Positions 27,938 through 36,442 of a stretch of 64,000 bases of DNA are shown here, piece after piece. Numbering within the stretch: position 1 is the stretch's first letter; each line of letters opens with the position of its first letter. The stretch is from positions 5,215,501-5,279,500 of the forward strand of contig NZ_CP138214.1 of assembly GCF_034043515.1 (NCBI RefSeq), read 5' to 3'. A model generated the notes under the pieces. That model saw nothing but the letters and a program-made list of their open reading frames with translations. It searched no databases and had not been told where the DNA came from. The DNA comes from Pseudomonas sp. MUP55. GTDB lineage: Bacteria; Pseudomonadota; Gammaproteobacteria; Pseudomonadales; Pseudomonadaceae. Position numbers and translations under genes: made by a program.

Positions 27938-28864
27938 ATGGCGGCGATTCACATCGGCATTTCCGGCTGGCGCTACACGCCCTGGCGGGGCGATTTCTAC
28001 CCCGAGGGCTTGACCCAGAAACGCGAGTTGCAGTTTGCGTCACGCGCCGTCAACGCTATCGAAATCAATGGTTCGTTCTACGCGCTGCAAACGCCCAAGC
28101 GTTACGCCGAGTGGTATGCCGATACGCCCGAGGGATTCGTGTTCAGCGTCAAGGCCCCCCGCTATATCACCCACATCCTGCGCCTGCGGGATGTGCACAA
28201 GCCCATGGCGAATTTCTTCGCGTCCGGGGTATTGGAGCTCAAGGAAAAGCTCGGGCCGATCCTTTGGCAATTTCCGCCCAGCTTCAAGTTCGACCCGGAT
28301 TTATTCGAAGCCTTCCTCGCCGAACTGCCCACCACCACCCAGCAGGCCGCCGCCCTCGCCCACCAGCATGAGCCACGCCTGAATGGCAAGGCGAGCATGA
28401 AAGCCTATGGCAAGCAGCCCTTGCGCCATGCCGTGGAAATTCGCCACACCAGTTTCGCTGTGCCTGAGTTTGTGCATCTGCTGGATAAATACGGCGTCGC
28501 CCTGGTGGTGGCGGACACCGCCGGCAAGTGGCCGTATGCCGAAGACGTCACCGCCAACTTCATGTACCTGCGCCTGCATGGCGACAAGCAACTTTATGCC
28601 AGCGGTTACACCGACGATGCGCTCAAGCGCTGGGGCGACCGCATTGAGCGTTGGCAGCACGGCAAACAGCCTGCCGATGCGCAGTTGATCGACCCAACAC
28701 ACAAGCCGCGCGCGCGCAAACAGCGCGACGTGTTCTGCTTTTTCGATAACGACATCAAGGTGCGCGCACCTTTCGATGCCCGCCAACTATTGCAGCGCTT
28801 CGGGCTGGATAAGCACCTGGCGACTGAGCCGGGGCGACTGCCCGAGCCGGGAGTGATGCCATGA
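27938..28864 (+). CDS. DUF72 (YecE-like) protein
   Basis: 308 residues. A TIM-barrel of the DUF72 family with the signatures HIGISGWRYTPWRGDFYPEGL at the N-terminus, AVNAIEINGSFYALQT, GFVFSVKAPRYITHILRLRD, WQFPPSFKFDP and FCFFDNDIKVRAPFDA near the end. GGGAG sits 7 bases before ATG. Function is not established; the family occurs next to iron-sulphur and phospholipid genes. It is the first of four genes on this strand joined by overlaps (ATGA with the EEP gene). Confidence 0.88.
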   Translation: MAAIHIGISGWRYTPWRGDFYPEGLTQKRELQFASRAVNAIEINGSFYALQTPKRYAEWYADTPEGFVFSVKAPRYITHILRLRDVHKPMANFFASGVLELKEKLGPILWQFPPSFKFDPDLFEAFLAELPTTTQQAAALAHQHEPRLNGKASMKAYGKQPLRHAVEIRHTSFAVPEFVHLLDKYGVALVVADTAGKWPYAEDVTANFMYLRLHGDKQLYASGYTDDALKRWGDRIERWQHGKQPADAQLIDPTHKPRARKQRDVFCFFDNDIKVRAPFDARQLLQRFGLDKHLATEPGRLPEPGVMP

Positions 28865-29637
28865 CACAGCCGGAATTGATCCCCATCACGCCGACCGCCG
28901 CCGTCAATCGCTTCACCGTGCTGACGGTGAATATCCACAAGGGTTTCACCGCCTTGAACCGGCGTTTCATCCTACCCGAACTGCGCGAAGCGGTGCGCAG
29001 TGTCGGCGCCGACATGGTGTTTCTCCAGGAGATCCACGGCACCCACGAACGCCACCCCCAGCGCTACAGCGATTGGCCGAAGATGCCGCAGTACGAGTTC
29101 CTCGCCGACAGCATCTGGCCGCAATTCGCCTACGGGCGCAACGCGGTCTACCCCCACGGCGATCACGGCAACGCGTTGCTGTCCAAATTCCAGATCATCC
29201 GTTACGACAACCTCGATATCTCCCAAAGCGGCCATGAAAACCGTGGCCTGCTGCATTGCGTGTTGCGCCTGCCAGGCAGCGGGCAGGAAGTGCATGCGAT
29301 CTGCATCCACCTGGGCCTGCGCGAGGTGCATCGCCAGCAGCAATTGCGCCTGCTGGAGCAGCGCATCGGCGAAATTCCGGCAGACGCACCACTGGTGGTG
29401 GCCGGCGATTTCAACGACTGGCGCCAGCGCGCCGACCTCAGCCAAAGCGGCCTCAAGGAAGTCTTCGTGCACACCCAGGGCAAGCCCGCACGCACTTTCC
29501 CGGCACGCCTGCCGCTGCTGGCGCTGGACCGCATTTACGTGCGCAACCTGACGGTGCATAACCCCCGCGTGCTGACCACGCGCCCCTGGTCCCATCTTTC
29601 CGATCATGTGCCGCTGTCGGTGGAGATTGAGCTATGA
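28861..29637 (+). CDS. Endonuclease/exonuclease/phosphatase-family protein (YbhP-like)
   Basis: 258 residues. The EEP fold is shown by LTVNIHKGF, MVFLQEIHG (catalytic Glu), GNALLSKF, HLGLREVHRQQQ, VVAGDFNDWR (Asp/Asn pair) and SDHVPLSVEIEL with the terminal His. It lies just before a cardiolipin synthase B gene and a UPF0104 gene, the order of E. coli ybhP-clsB-ybhN. A role in phospholipid turnover is therefore likely, but the substrate is unknown. Start and stop both overlap neighbours by 4 bases. Confidence 0.9.
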   Translation: MTQPELIPITPTAAVNRFTVLTVNIHKGFTALNRRFILPELREAVRSVGADMVFLQEIHGTHERHPQRYSDWPKMPQYEFLADSIWPQFAYGRNAVYPHGDHGNALLSKFQIIRYDNLDISQSGHENRGLLHCVLRLPGSGQEVHAICIHLGLREVHRQQQLRLLEQRIGEIPADAPLVVAGDFNDWRQRADLSQSGLKEVFVHTQGKPARTFPARLPLLALDRIYVRNLTVHNPRVLTTRPWSHLSDHVPLSVEIEL

Positions 29638-30896
29638 ACGTTGCTGTAGAACATATCGCCACCGACCAGCCGCCGGATGATGCCAAGGCGCGTGACCTGG
29701 ATTACGGCTGGCAGAGCGGCAACCACGTCGAGTTGCTGGAGAACGGCGAGGCCTACTTTCCCAAGGTGTTCGAGGCCATGCGCGCGGCACAGCGGGAGAT
29801 CCTGCTGGAGACCTTTATTCTCTTCGAAGACAAGGTCGGCTTTGAGCTCAAAGGCATCCTGATCGAAGCGGCGCAACGCGGCGTGAAGGTGGTGGCCAGC
29901 CTCGATGGCTTTGGTTGCGGCGAATTGAGCGCCGCCTTTTTGCGCGAGCTGGCGCAGGCCGGTGTGGCGGTGCAGATGTTCGACCCGGCCTCGAAGGTGT
30001 TGGGTATTCGCACCAACTGGTTCCGCCGCCTGCACCGCAAAATCGTGGTGGTGGATGCCGCTGTGGCGTTTATCGGCGGCATCAATTTTTCCGCCGACCA
30101 CCTGGGCGATTTCGGCCCTGAGGCCAAGCAGGATTATGCGGTACAGATCGTTGGACCGGCGGTGGCCGACCTGCACCACTTCGCCCTGGCGCAAAGCGGT
30201 CGCCAGGTGCGCGCCCGGCGTGGCTGGCGGCGGCGCCCGCAACGCCCCGGGCTGTCGGCAACGTCGAATGAGGACGGCCTGGTCCGCTTGATTTACCGCG
30301 ACAACGTGCAGCACCGCGACGACATCGAAGAAGCCTATATCGACGCCTTGAGCAAAGCCCGCACGCGGGCGGTGATTGCCAACGCGTATTTCTTCCCCGG
30401 CTACCGCCTGCTGCGCGAGATCCGCAACGCTGCGCGCCGTGGCGTGCAGGTTCAACTGATCATGCAGGGCCAGCCGGATGTGCTGCTCGCCAAGCTGGCG
30501 GCGCGCATGCTCTATGACTATTTGCTCAAGGATGGCGTGGTGATTCATGAGTACTGCCAGCGCCCGCTGCACGGCAAGGTGGCGTTGGTGGACGATGACT
30601 GGAGCACCGTGGGTTCCAGCAACCTGGACCCGCTGAGCCTGGCCCTGAACCTGGAAGCCAACGTGCTGATTCGCGATCGGGCCTTCAATCAGCAGCTGTA
30701 CGCAAGCCTGGAAGCGCTGGCCAGGGACCATTGCCAGACCATGCCGGAAAAGCGCAAGCCACGCCTGTGGTTGTGGCGGCTGACCGTGGGCTTCCTGGTG
30801 TTTCATGTGATGCGCCACTTCCCCGCACTGACCGGCTGGCTGCCGGCACACAAGCCGCGTTTGAAACCCATCGAGAGTCCGGCCCATGACGTCTGA
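29634..30896 (+). CDS. clsB: Cardiolipin synthase B
   Basis: 420 residues, phospholipase D superfamily. Two HKD motifs: HRKIVVVDAAVAFIGGINFS (His near residue 134) and HGKVALVDDDWSTVGSSNLDP (His near 313). GYRLLREIRNAARRGVQVQLI precedes the second. ClsB makes cardiolipin from phosphatidylglycerol and phosphatidylethanolamine or phosphatidylglycerol at the inner membrane. A C-terminal hydrophobic segment (about 377-400) could anchor it. It overlaps the UPF0104 gene by 11 bases. Confidence 0.92.
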   Translation: MNVAVEHIATDQPPDDAKARDLDYGWQSGNHVELLENGEAYFPKVFEAMRAAQREILLETFILFEDKVGFELKGILIEAAQRGVKVVASLDGFGCGELSAAFLRELAQAGVAVQMFDPASKVLGIRTNWFRRLHRKIVVVDAAVAFIGGINFSADHLGDFGPEAKQDYAVQIVGPAVADLHHFALAQSGRQVRARRGWRRRPQRPGLSATSNEDGLVRLIYRDNVQHRDDIEEAYIDALSKARTRAVIANAYFFPGYRLLREIRNAARRGVQVQLIMQGQPDVLLAKLAARMLYDYLLKDGVVIHEYCQRPLHGKVALVDDDWSTVGSSNLDPLSLALNLEANVLIRDRAFNQQLYASLEALARDHCQTMPEKRKPRLWLWRLTVGFLVFHVMRHFPALTGWLPAHKPRLKPIESPAHDV

Positions 30897-31839
30897 AAAA
30901 AACGGCTCACGGTTCCAGCGCTGGAAGAAGCCGCTGACCATTGCGTTCTTCCTGTTGCTGATCGTGCTTTTCACCCTGCTCGCCCGACGCATCGACTGGA
31001 GCGAAGTGCTGCACACCTTGAGCGAGTTCAAAGTGCGCACCTTGCTGATCGCCAGCGCGCTGACCCTGTGCAGCTTTATCGTCTACGCCTGCTTCGACCT
31101 GATTGGCCGCACCTACATTCGCCAGCCGCTGCGCTGGAAGCAGATCCTGCCGGTGGGCATCATCAGCTACGCGTTCAACCTCAACCTCAGCGCCTGGGTG
31201 GGCGGCATCGCGATGCGTTATCGGCTGTACTCGCGGCTGGGGGTGAGCACCGGCAATATCGCCAAGATCCTCGGGCTGAGCCTGGCGACCAACTGGTTTG
31301 GCTACATGGCATTGGCCGGTGCGGTGTTCAGCAGTGGGCTGGTGAGCATGCCGCCGGGCTGGAAGGTCAGCACCACGGCACTGCAAGGCATCGGCGCGCT
31401 GCTGGTGCTGGCCAGCCTGGGTTACCTGGCCGCCTGCCGGTTTTCGAAAAAACGCGCGTGGACGATCCGCGGCATGGAGATCAACCTGCCGTCGCTGCGC
31501 ATGGCGTGTTTGCAATTGGTTCTGGGCGCGTTGAACTGGTCGCTGATGGCAGCGGTGATTTTTACCCTGCTGCCGGCGAAACTCGATTACCCGCTGGTAC
31601 TCGGGGTGCTGCTGATCAGCGCGATTGCCGGTGTGCTCACGCATATTCCGGCCGGGCTCGGCGTACTCGAGGCGGTGTTCATCGGCCTGCTGCAGCATGA
31701 GGCGTCACGCGGCAGTTTGCTGGCCGGGTTGATTGCTTATCGGGCGATCTACTTTATTTGCCCGCTGCTGATCGCGCTGGTGATGTACCTGGCGGTGGAG
31801 GCCAAGGCGAAGGCGTTGCGGGTCAAGAAGACCGCCTGA
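30886..31839 (+). CDS. UPF0104 / LPG synthase-type membrane protein (YbhN-like)
   Basis: 317 residues, eight or so membrane helices, with the family motifs RIDWSEVLHTLSEF, YAFNLNLSAWVGGIAMRYRLYSRLG, IAKILGLSLATNWFGY, and IPAGLGVLEAVFIGLLQHE near residue 250. It belongs to the lysylphosphatidylglycerol synthetase membrane-domain superfamily but has no aminoacyl-transferase half, so it is a flippase-like or transport module. Genomic coupling to clsB suggests work on cardiolipin or its precursors. Confidence 0.88.
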   Translation: MTSEKNGSRFQRWKKPLTIAFFLLLIVLFTLLARRIDWSEVLHTLSEFKVRTLLIASALTLCSFIVYACFDLIGRTYIRQPLRWKQILPVGIISYAFNLNLSAWVGGIAMRYRLYSRLGVSTGNIAKILGLSLATNWFGYMALAGAVFSSGLVSMPPGWKVSTTALQGIGALLVLASLGYLAACRFSKKRAWTIRGMEINLPSLRMACLQLVLGALNWSLMAAVIFTLLPAKLDYPLVLGVLLISAIAGVLTHIPAGLGVLEAVFIGLLQHEASRGSLLAGLIAYRAIYFICPLLIALVMYLAVEAKAKALRVKKTA

Positions 31840-31840
31840 T

Positions 31841-31938
31841 ACCTGTGGCGAGGGAGCCTGTCCCGCTGGACTGCGCATCAGTGCCATTGTTTGGGGCCGC
31901 TTCGCGGCCCAGCGGGAGCAAGCTCCCTCGCCACAGGT
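31841..31938. repeat. REPIN of a third family (ACCTGTGGCGAGGGAGC)
   Basis: ACCTGTGGCGAGGGAGC (31841-31857) and its exact complement (31922-31938) flank a loop that itself contains GGGGCCGCTTCGCGGCCC. It begins one base after the UPF0104 stop codon and is unlike the other two REP families. Confidence 0.9.
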
Positions 31939-31972
31939 TACTTCTCTTCCCGCTACTACCAGGTACAGAGGA

Positions 31973-32728
31973 TCATTGCGACTGAATGATGCTCAGCCGT
32001 TCCCCCACCACCATCTCGGTAATCCAGCTCACCAGGATCGAGGTGTAGGCTTGCTGCGACACCGGATCGCTCAGGGAATGGTCAGCGCCATCGATGATGC
32101 GGTGGGTCAGGGAATGGGTTTGCTGGCACGCCGCGCGGTAACTCATGATGGTGGCGTGGGGCACATGGTCGTCGATTTCCGATTCGACGATCAGCACGTC
32201 ACCGGTAAATTTCGCGCAGGCATGCAAGGCGCGGTTGGTTTCGGCCTGGACCAGCGTGCTGCGGTAATCCATCAAGTCGACTTTATCCAGGTCACGCTTG
32301 GGTTTGAGCCATTCCTGGTCGCGGTACAACGCGGGCACACGCAGCGCCAGCCAGCGCACCGGGCGCAACGAGGTGAGGATCGCCGCCAGGTAGCCGCCAT
32401 AGCTGGTGCCCACCACCGCCACCGCCGAAGTGTCGATCGCCGGGTGGGACAGCAGGCGGTCGTAAGCGGCGAGCAGGTCGCGCAGGTTGTCTTCACGGGT
32501 GACCCGGGAGAGCGGGATGCCGGTGCCGGCATGGCCGCGCAGGTCGAAGGTCAAACACACGCAGCCGAGCCCCGCGATGCCTTTGGCGCGTTCCAGGTCG
32601 CGCTCCTGGCTACCGCCCCAACCGTGTACGAACAACACCCCCGGCACTTTGGATTTGGGGCTCAGGAAGGTCCCGCTCATCTGTTCGTCGTCTATATCGA
32701 TCGCAATGCTCTCGCTTCTAGCCGTCAT
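31973..32728 (-). CDS. Alpha/beta hydrolase, dienelactone-hydrolase-like
   Basis: 251 residues from the second of two close ATGs (M4 of the longest frame). Folding signals are VPGVLFVHGWGGSQ, then the nucleophile elbow VAVVGTSYGGYLAA (catalytic Ser near residue 103), an Asp near DHVPHATIMSY and His in DGADHSLSD near the end. It resembles cytosolic peptidase/esterase-like hydrolases with prolyl-oligopeptidase folds. It overlaps the preceding ATP-grasp-like gene by 11 bases (20 from the first ATG), so the two are coupled; their joint role is unknown. Confidence 0.85.
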   Translation of the reverse strand: MTARSESIAIDIDDEQMSGTFLSPKSKVPGVLFVHGWGGSQERDLERAKGIAGLGCVCLTFDLRGHAGTGIPLSRVTREDNLRDLLAAYDRLLSHPAIDTSAVAVVGTSYGGYLAAILTSLRPVRWLALRVPALYRDQEWLKPKRDLDKVDLMDYRSTLVQAETNRALHACAKFTGDVLIVESEIDDHVPHATIMSYRAACQQTHSLTHRIIDGADHSLSDPVSQQAYTSILVSWITEMVVGERLSIIQSQ

Positions 32729-33827
32729 AAGAATCAACCGTCACATATTTGAGAAGAAAGTCGCTGTTCTCGGCCGGGCCTCGGTACACCTCGATGGCAT
32801 CCGCCGGCAGCGCCTGGTCCACGTAGGTTTCCACCGAGGCCACCCAAATGGCCTTGAGGCTCGGGTTGTTGATGAAGCTCTGCAGCGCCGCGACTTCCGC
32901 GCTGCTGGCCCCGCCCATGCGCCAGGATTGCTCAAGCACGCCACTGCGGCGTTGGCCGTCGCTGTCCAGGCCCTGGGCAATGTCGTAATTGCGCCGCGAC
33001 GCGTAAAAGCCCGGATAGGCTTCATCGGCAGCCCTGTCGAAAACCTGGGCTTGCCTGATGGCTTCCCGTCTATCGTCGGTCAGGTTCAGCGTGAGCAGGT
33101 CGTGGTAGTCACCGTGCACCACCAGCAATCGGGAGCCGCCATAGACCTCTTCACCCTGCCCGTCCCGGGTCAGGTATTGCTCGCCGCAGTAGCTGAGCAC
33201 GTGATCGCCGATAAAACTCTGGCCCACACTGTGAGTGACTACGTCGTGCAGGTCTTGTTCCAGCACGACGCCCTCGCTGAAGGTCCCAGCGGCTTCGGGG
33301 CGCGCCAGCAGGGCGTCGAATTCGTCGAGGCTGCGGATGACTTGCTGGCCGCGCCCAGCGCTGGCGTACAGGGGTTTCAAGCGAATCGGCCCGCTGTAGA
33401 GCAAGCGAGTGGCGCCAAGCCGTGCGTCCTCCAGCGCGAAGACGCTCAAGCCGTCGAGGACGACGTCGCGTACGCGCTCACTGAACAGCGGCGACCAACC
33501 CTCTGGCGCCTTGGCTTCAGGGCCTAACAGCCCGTGACTGATGGCTTTGGTGCAGATGAACGGGTGATCGACATACCCCCCCCACAGGTCGTCTGGGCCT
33601 TTGATATTCAGCGCCCGTGCCTGGGCAGTCCCCACCACGGTTTGTGTGGGAAGCAGGTACAGATCGCGGCCAGCGTGTGTGTGCGGGTCGTAACTGCCGC
33701 CGAATTTTAACCCCATTATTTGCGCCAGCCATCGCGCCAGGGCGAGGTTGGTTTGGACTTCATGTTCGGGCGCGTCGACTCGGGTTGAGTGAGCGACCAC
33801 CTGTTTTTTACGTGAAATCGGGGTCAT
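32718..33827 (-). CDS. DUF3182 family protein, ATP-grasp-like
   Basis: 369 residues from ATG 33825-33827, which follows AGGGGGA. It starts MTPISRKKQVVAHS and contains DLYLLPTQTVVG, WGGYVDHPFICTKAISHGLL and LKPLYASAGRGQQVIRSLDEFDALL; the last looks like the lysine and glycine loop of an ATP-grasp enzyme. The label DUF3182 is from memory of Pseudomonas annotation. The substrate is not recognisable; translational coupling to the downstream hydrolase suggests a ligation/hydrolysis pair. Confidence 0.72.
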   Translation of the reverse strand: MTPISRKKQVVAHSTRVDAPEHEVQTNLALARWLAQIMGLKFGGSYDPHTHAGRDLYLLPTQTVVGTAQARALNIKGPDDLWGGYVDHPFICTKAISHGLLGPEAKAPEGWSPLFSERVRDVVLDGLSVFALEDARLGATRLLYSGPIRLKPLYASAGRGQQVIRSLDEFDALLARPEAAGTFSEGVVLEQDLHDVVTHSVGQSFIGDHVLSYCGEQYLTRDGQGEEVYGGSRLLVVHGDYHDLLTLNLTDDRREAIRQAQVFDRAADEAYPGFYASRRNYDIAQGLDSDGQRRSGVLEQSWRMGGASSAEVAALQSFINNPSLKAIWVASVETYVDQALPADAIEVYRGPAENSDFLLKYVTVDSYDG

Positions 33828-33997
33828 GCGTCCCCCTTGGCATCCGGCCATGTGTGTAAGGGAAGACTAGCAGGGATCACGCCAAGCTCGCGTTGAGCAG
33901 GAGCGCTTGAAAATCAACCCGTTGCTGAAAACGCGATAGCAGTTAGCCTGCGCCATTCTGCACGACGCGCCGATGGGCACGCGGCGTTCTGCACGAT

Positions 33998-34957
33998 TCA
34001 CACGCCGAAGCGGTTGCGGTAGTCACTGGGGGCCAGGCCGGTGATTTTCTTGAAGGTGGCGCGAAAGGCGCTGGGGTCCTGGTAGCCCACCGTCCAGGCG
34101 ATGTGGTCGATGGTGCCATTGGTGAACTCAAGCATTTGCCGCGCCCTGCCCACCCGCAGGTGCTGACAGTACTCGGTAGGCTTCAAACCGGTGGCGTTGC
34201 GAAAGCGGCGCAGGAAGGTGCGCTCCTCCAGCCCCGCTTCCTGCGCCATGGCGGCAACCGAAACATCCACCGCGCCGCTGGCTTGCAACCAATGCTGAAC
34301 CTTGAGGATTGCTGCGTCACCGTGCCCCAGGATCGGCGCGAAGTTGCTGCCGCACTGGCTGGCGCTGTCGCTGTGTTCGATCACCAGAAAGCGCGCAGTA
34401 CCGGCCGCGATGCTCGGCCCCAGCAGACGGTCGACCAGGCGCAGGCCCAGCGCGGACCAGGCCATCAGCCCGGCGGTGGTGATCAGGTCGCCGTCATCGA
34501 CGATGGGTTTATCCGCTTCCAGGCGCACGGCCGGGTAACGGATGGCGAAGCTCTCGGCGGACGACCAGTGGGCAGTGGCGCTGCGCCCATCGAGCAGGCC
34601 GCTGCGGGCAAGCATGATCGAACCGATGCACACGCCGCCCAGCACAGTGCCCGCCGCGTGCTGCTGGCGCAGCCAGTGGAGCAACGCCGGGGGCGTCTGT
34701 TCTTCGCTGAATTCGCCCACCGAGGGCGGCACCAGCACGGCAGCCATGGGGGCATCCGGACCAGGCTGGGTGTCGAACACGCGCACCGGCGTGCCCTGGG
34801 TATCCACCTGCCAATGACTGACCCGCAACGTCGGCAACTGCGCGGATTGGTGCTCGGCGGCAATGCGATTGGCGACGCCGAACAAATCGGTCAAGCCGTG
34901 CACGGCGGCCAATTGCGCGCCCTGGTAGATCAATATGCCCAGCTCAACCACGGCCAT
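33998..34957 (-). CDS. GlxA-type AraC-family regulator (DJ-1-like sensor plus HTH)
   Basis: 319 residues from ATG 34955-34957, with GGGGGA upstream; this start gives the usual MAVVELGILIYQGAQL beginning. Residues 1-180 are a DJ-1/PfpI-like domain with the cysteine motif GGVCIGSIMLARSGLLDGR. Residues about 215-315 are the two AraC helix-turn-helix units (VAAMAQEAGLEERTFLRRFRNATG and IAWTVGYQDPSAFRATFKKITGLAP). Regulators of this type control amine and betaine catabolism. The divergent isochorismatase-like gene (96 bases away) is the probable target. Confidence 0.9.
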   Translation of the reverse strand: MAVVELGILIYQGAQLAAVHGLTDLFGVANRIAAEHQSAQLPTLRVSHWQVDTQGTPVRVFDTQPGPDAPMAAVLVPPSVGEFSEEQTPPALLHWLRQQHAAGTVLGGVCIGSIMLARSGLLDGRSATAHWSSAESFAIRYPAVRLEADKPIVDDGDLITTAGLMAWSALGLRLVDRLLGPSIAAGTARFLVIEHSDSASQCGSNFAPILGHGDAAILKVQHWLQASGAVDVSVAAMAQEAGLEERTFLRRFRNATGLKPTEYCQHLRVGRARQMLEFTNGTIDHIAWTVGYQDPSAFRATFKKITGLAPSDYRNRFGV

Positions 34958-35053
34958 TGTCAGTTTTCCCCCTGTTATTGTCGGTGCAGCCAATGTCCGG
35001 CGACGGCGCCAGCTAAGATACTGAGCCCATCAACCCATCACGAGGCAATACAC

Positions 35054-35617
35054 ATGGCCAAGCAAGCGCTCATCCTAATCGATATCCAGAACGACTACTT
35101 CCCCCAGGGCAAATGGCCGCTTGAGGGTGTGGAGGCCGCAGCGGACAAGGCGGCGCACGTGTTGCAGGCGTTCCGTCAGGCCGGTGATGCGGTGATTCAT
35201 GTACGCCATGAATTCGCAGGCGATGACGCGCCCTTCTTCGCACCGGGCTCCGAAGGTGCGCATTTGCATGCCAAGGTGATGAACCAGGGCGATGAGCCGG
35301 TGGTGCTCAAGCACTTTGTGAACGCATTCCGCCAGACCAACCTGCGCCAATTGCTGGAACAGCGCAGCATTACTGACCTGGTCGTAGTCGGCAGCATGAG
35401 CCATATGTGCATCGACGCGGTGGTGCGGGCAGCAGCAGACCTGGGCTATACGGTCACCGTCCTTCACGACGCCTGCGCGACCCGCGACCAGGAATTCAAC
35501 GGCCAAGTGATCCCCGCCGCGCAGGTGCACGGCGCGTACATGGCTTCGCTGGCCTTCGGCTATGCCGCCGTGGTGTCCACGGATGAATTCTTGAAGGCCC
35601 AAGCGGCGGTGGCCTGA
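35054..35617 (+). CDS. Isochorismatase-like cysteine hydrolase
   Basis: 187 residues. LILIDIQNDYFPQGKWPL gives the catalytic Asp near residue 10; VLKHFVNAFRQT supplies the Lys; VVVGSMSHMCIDAVVRAAADLG holds the nucleophilic Cys (about 122). This triad is that of nicotinamidase and isochorismatase-like hydrolases. It lies opposite the GlxA-type regulator, which probably controls it. The substrate, possibly an amide such as a carbamoyl or hydantoin-derived compound, is not readable. Confidence 0.9.
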   Translation: MAKQALILIDIQNDYFPQGKWPLEGVEAAADKAAHVLQAFRQAGDAVIHVRHEFAGDDAPFFAPGSEGAHLHAKVMNQGDEPVVLKHFVNAFRQTNLRQLLEQRSITDLVVVGSMSHMCIDAVVRAAADLGYTVTVLHDACATRDQEFNGQVIPAAQVHGAYMASLAFGYAAVVSTDEFLKAQAAVA

Positions 35618-35633
35618 CCGCCGCTGAATGCCG

Positions 35634-36395
35634 TCAGCGGGTGGCTATGATGAACAGGCGCGGGAATGGCAGCAGTACCGTGCCATTGGCCAAGGCTGGA
35701 TAAGCCTGGGGAATCCTTGCCTGATACTCCTGCAGGAAAGCAGCTTTTTCGCCCTCGTTCAGTGGGGCCAGGAACGGCCGCAGCGCTGACGCCTTGAACC
35801 ACTCCACCACCGCCGCGTGGTCCGCCAGCGGGTGTTGGTAGGTGGTGCGCCATACGTCGACAGTGCTGCAATGCTGGCTCAGCAGCTCGTAGTAATAGCT
35901 CGCCGAATGCCGCTCGTTATGTTTGACCGCGCCGATCTTTTCGGCCCATGGGCCCTGGGCAGCGACCTCGCGGGCCAGCCGGTGGGCGGGCTCGTCGAGA
36001 TTGTCCGGGGTCTGCACCGCCAGCGTTCCGCCGGGGTTCAACTGTTTGACCAGGTGCGGATAGAGCGTGGCGTGGTCCGGCAGCCATTGCAGGGACGCAT
36101 TGGCCAGAATCACGTCGAAGGTTTGCCCGGGGTTCCAGGCACCAATGTCCGCCAGCTCGAAGTTCAGCGTGGGCAGGCGCTTTCGCGCATCGGCCAGCAT
36201 GTCATCGGAACTGTCCATGCCGGTGACGTACGCCTGCGCAAAACGCTGGGCCAGCACCTCGGTGGAATTGCCGGGACCGCACCCCAGATCGACGGCCGTA
36301 CGCACGGTCGAATCTGGAATGGCCGCAACCAGGTCACGGACCGGACGGGTGCGCTGTTGCTCGAACATCGTGTATTGCTTGGCAGACCAGGTCAT
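35634..36395 (-). CDS. tam: Trans-aconitate 2-methyltransferase
   Basis: 253 residues from ATG 36393-36395; the start matches the usual MTWSAKQYTMFEQQRTRP. Motif I AVDLGCGPGNSTEVLAQRF (about 36-54), acidic motif GMDSSDDML and post-I VILANASLQWLPDH are in order. Tam detoxifies trans-aconitate, an aconitase inhibitor, by methyl ester formation. The MocR regulator lies 47 bases upstream on the same strand, so tam may be transcribed with it, but a metabolic link to the cluster beyond is not obvious. Confidence 0.92.
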   Translation of the reverse strand: MTWSAKQYTMFEQQRTRPVRDLVAAIPDSTVRTAVDLGCGPGNSTEVLAQRFAQAYVTGMDSSDDMLADARKRLPTLNFELADIGAWNPGQTFDVILANASLQWLPDHATLYPHLVKQLNPGGTLAVQTPDNLDEPAHRLAREVAAQGPWAEKIGAVKHNERHSASYYYELLSQHCSTVDVWRTTYQHPLADHAAVVEWFKASALRPFLAPLNEGEKAAFLQEYQARIPQAYPALANGTVLLPFPRLFIIATR

Positions 36396-36442
36396 TGCGA
36401 CTTCCCTTTTCCAGGTGGACCACAGCCTGCGAATATAACCGA

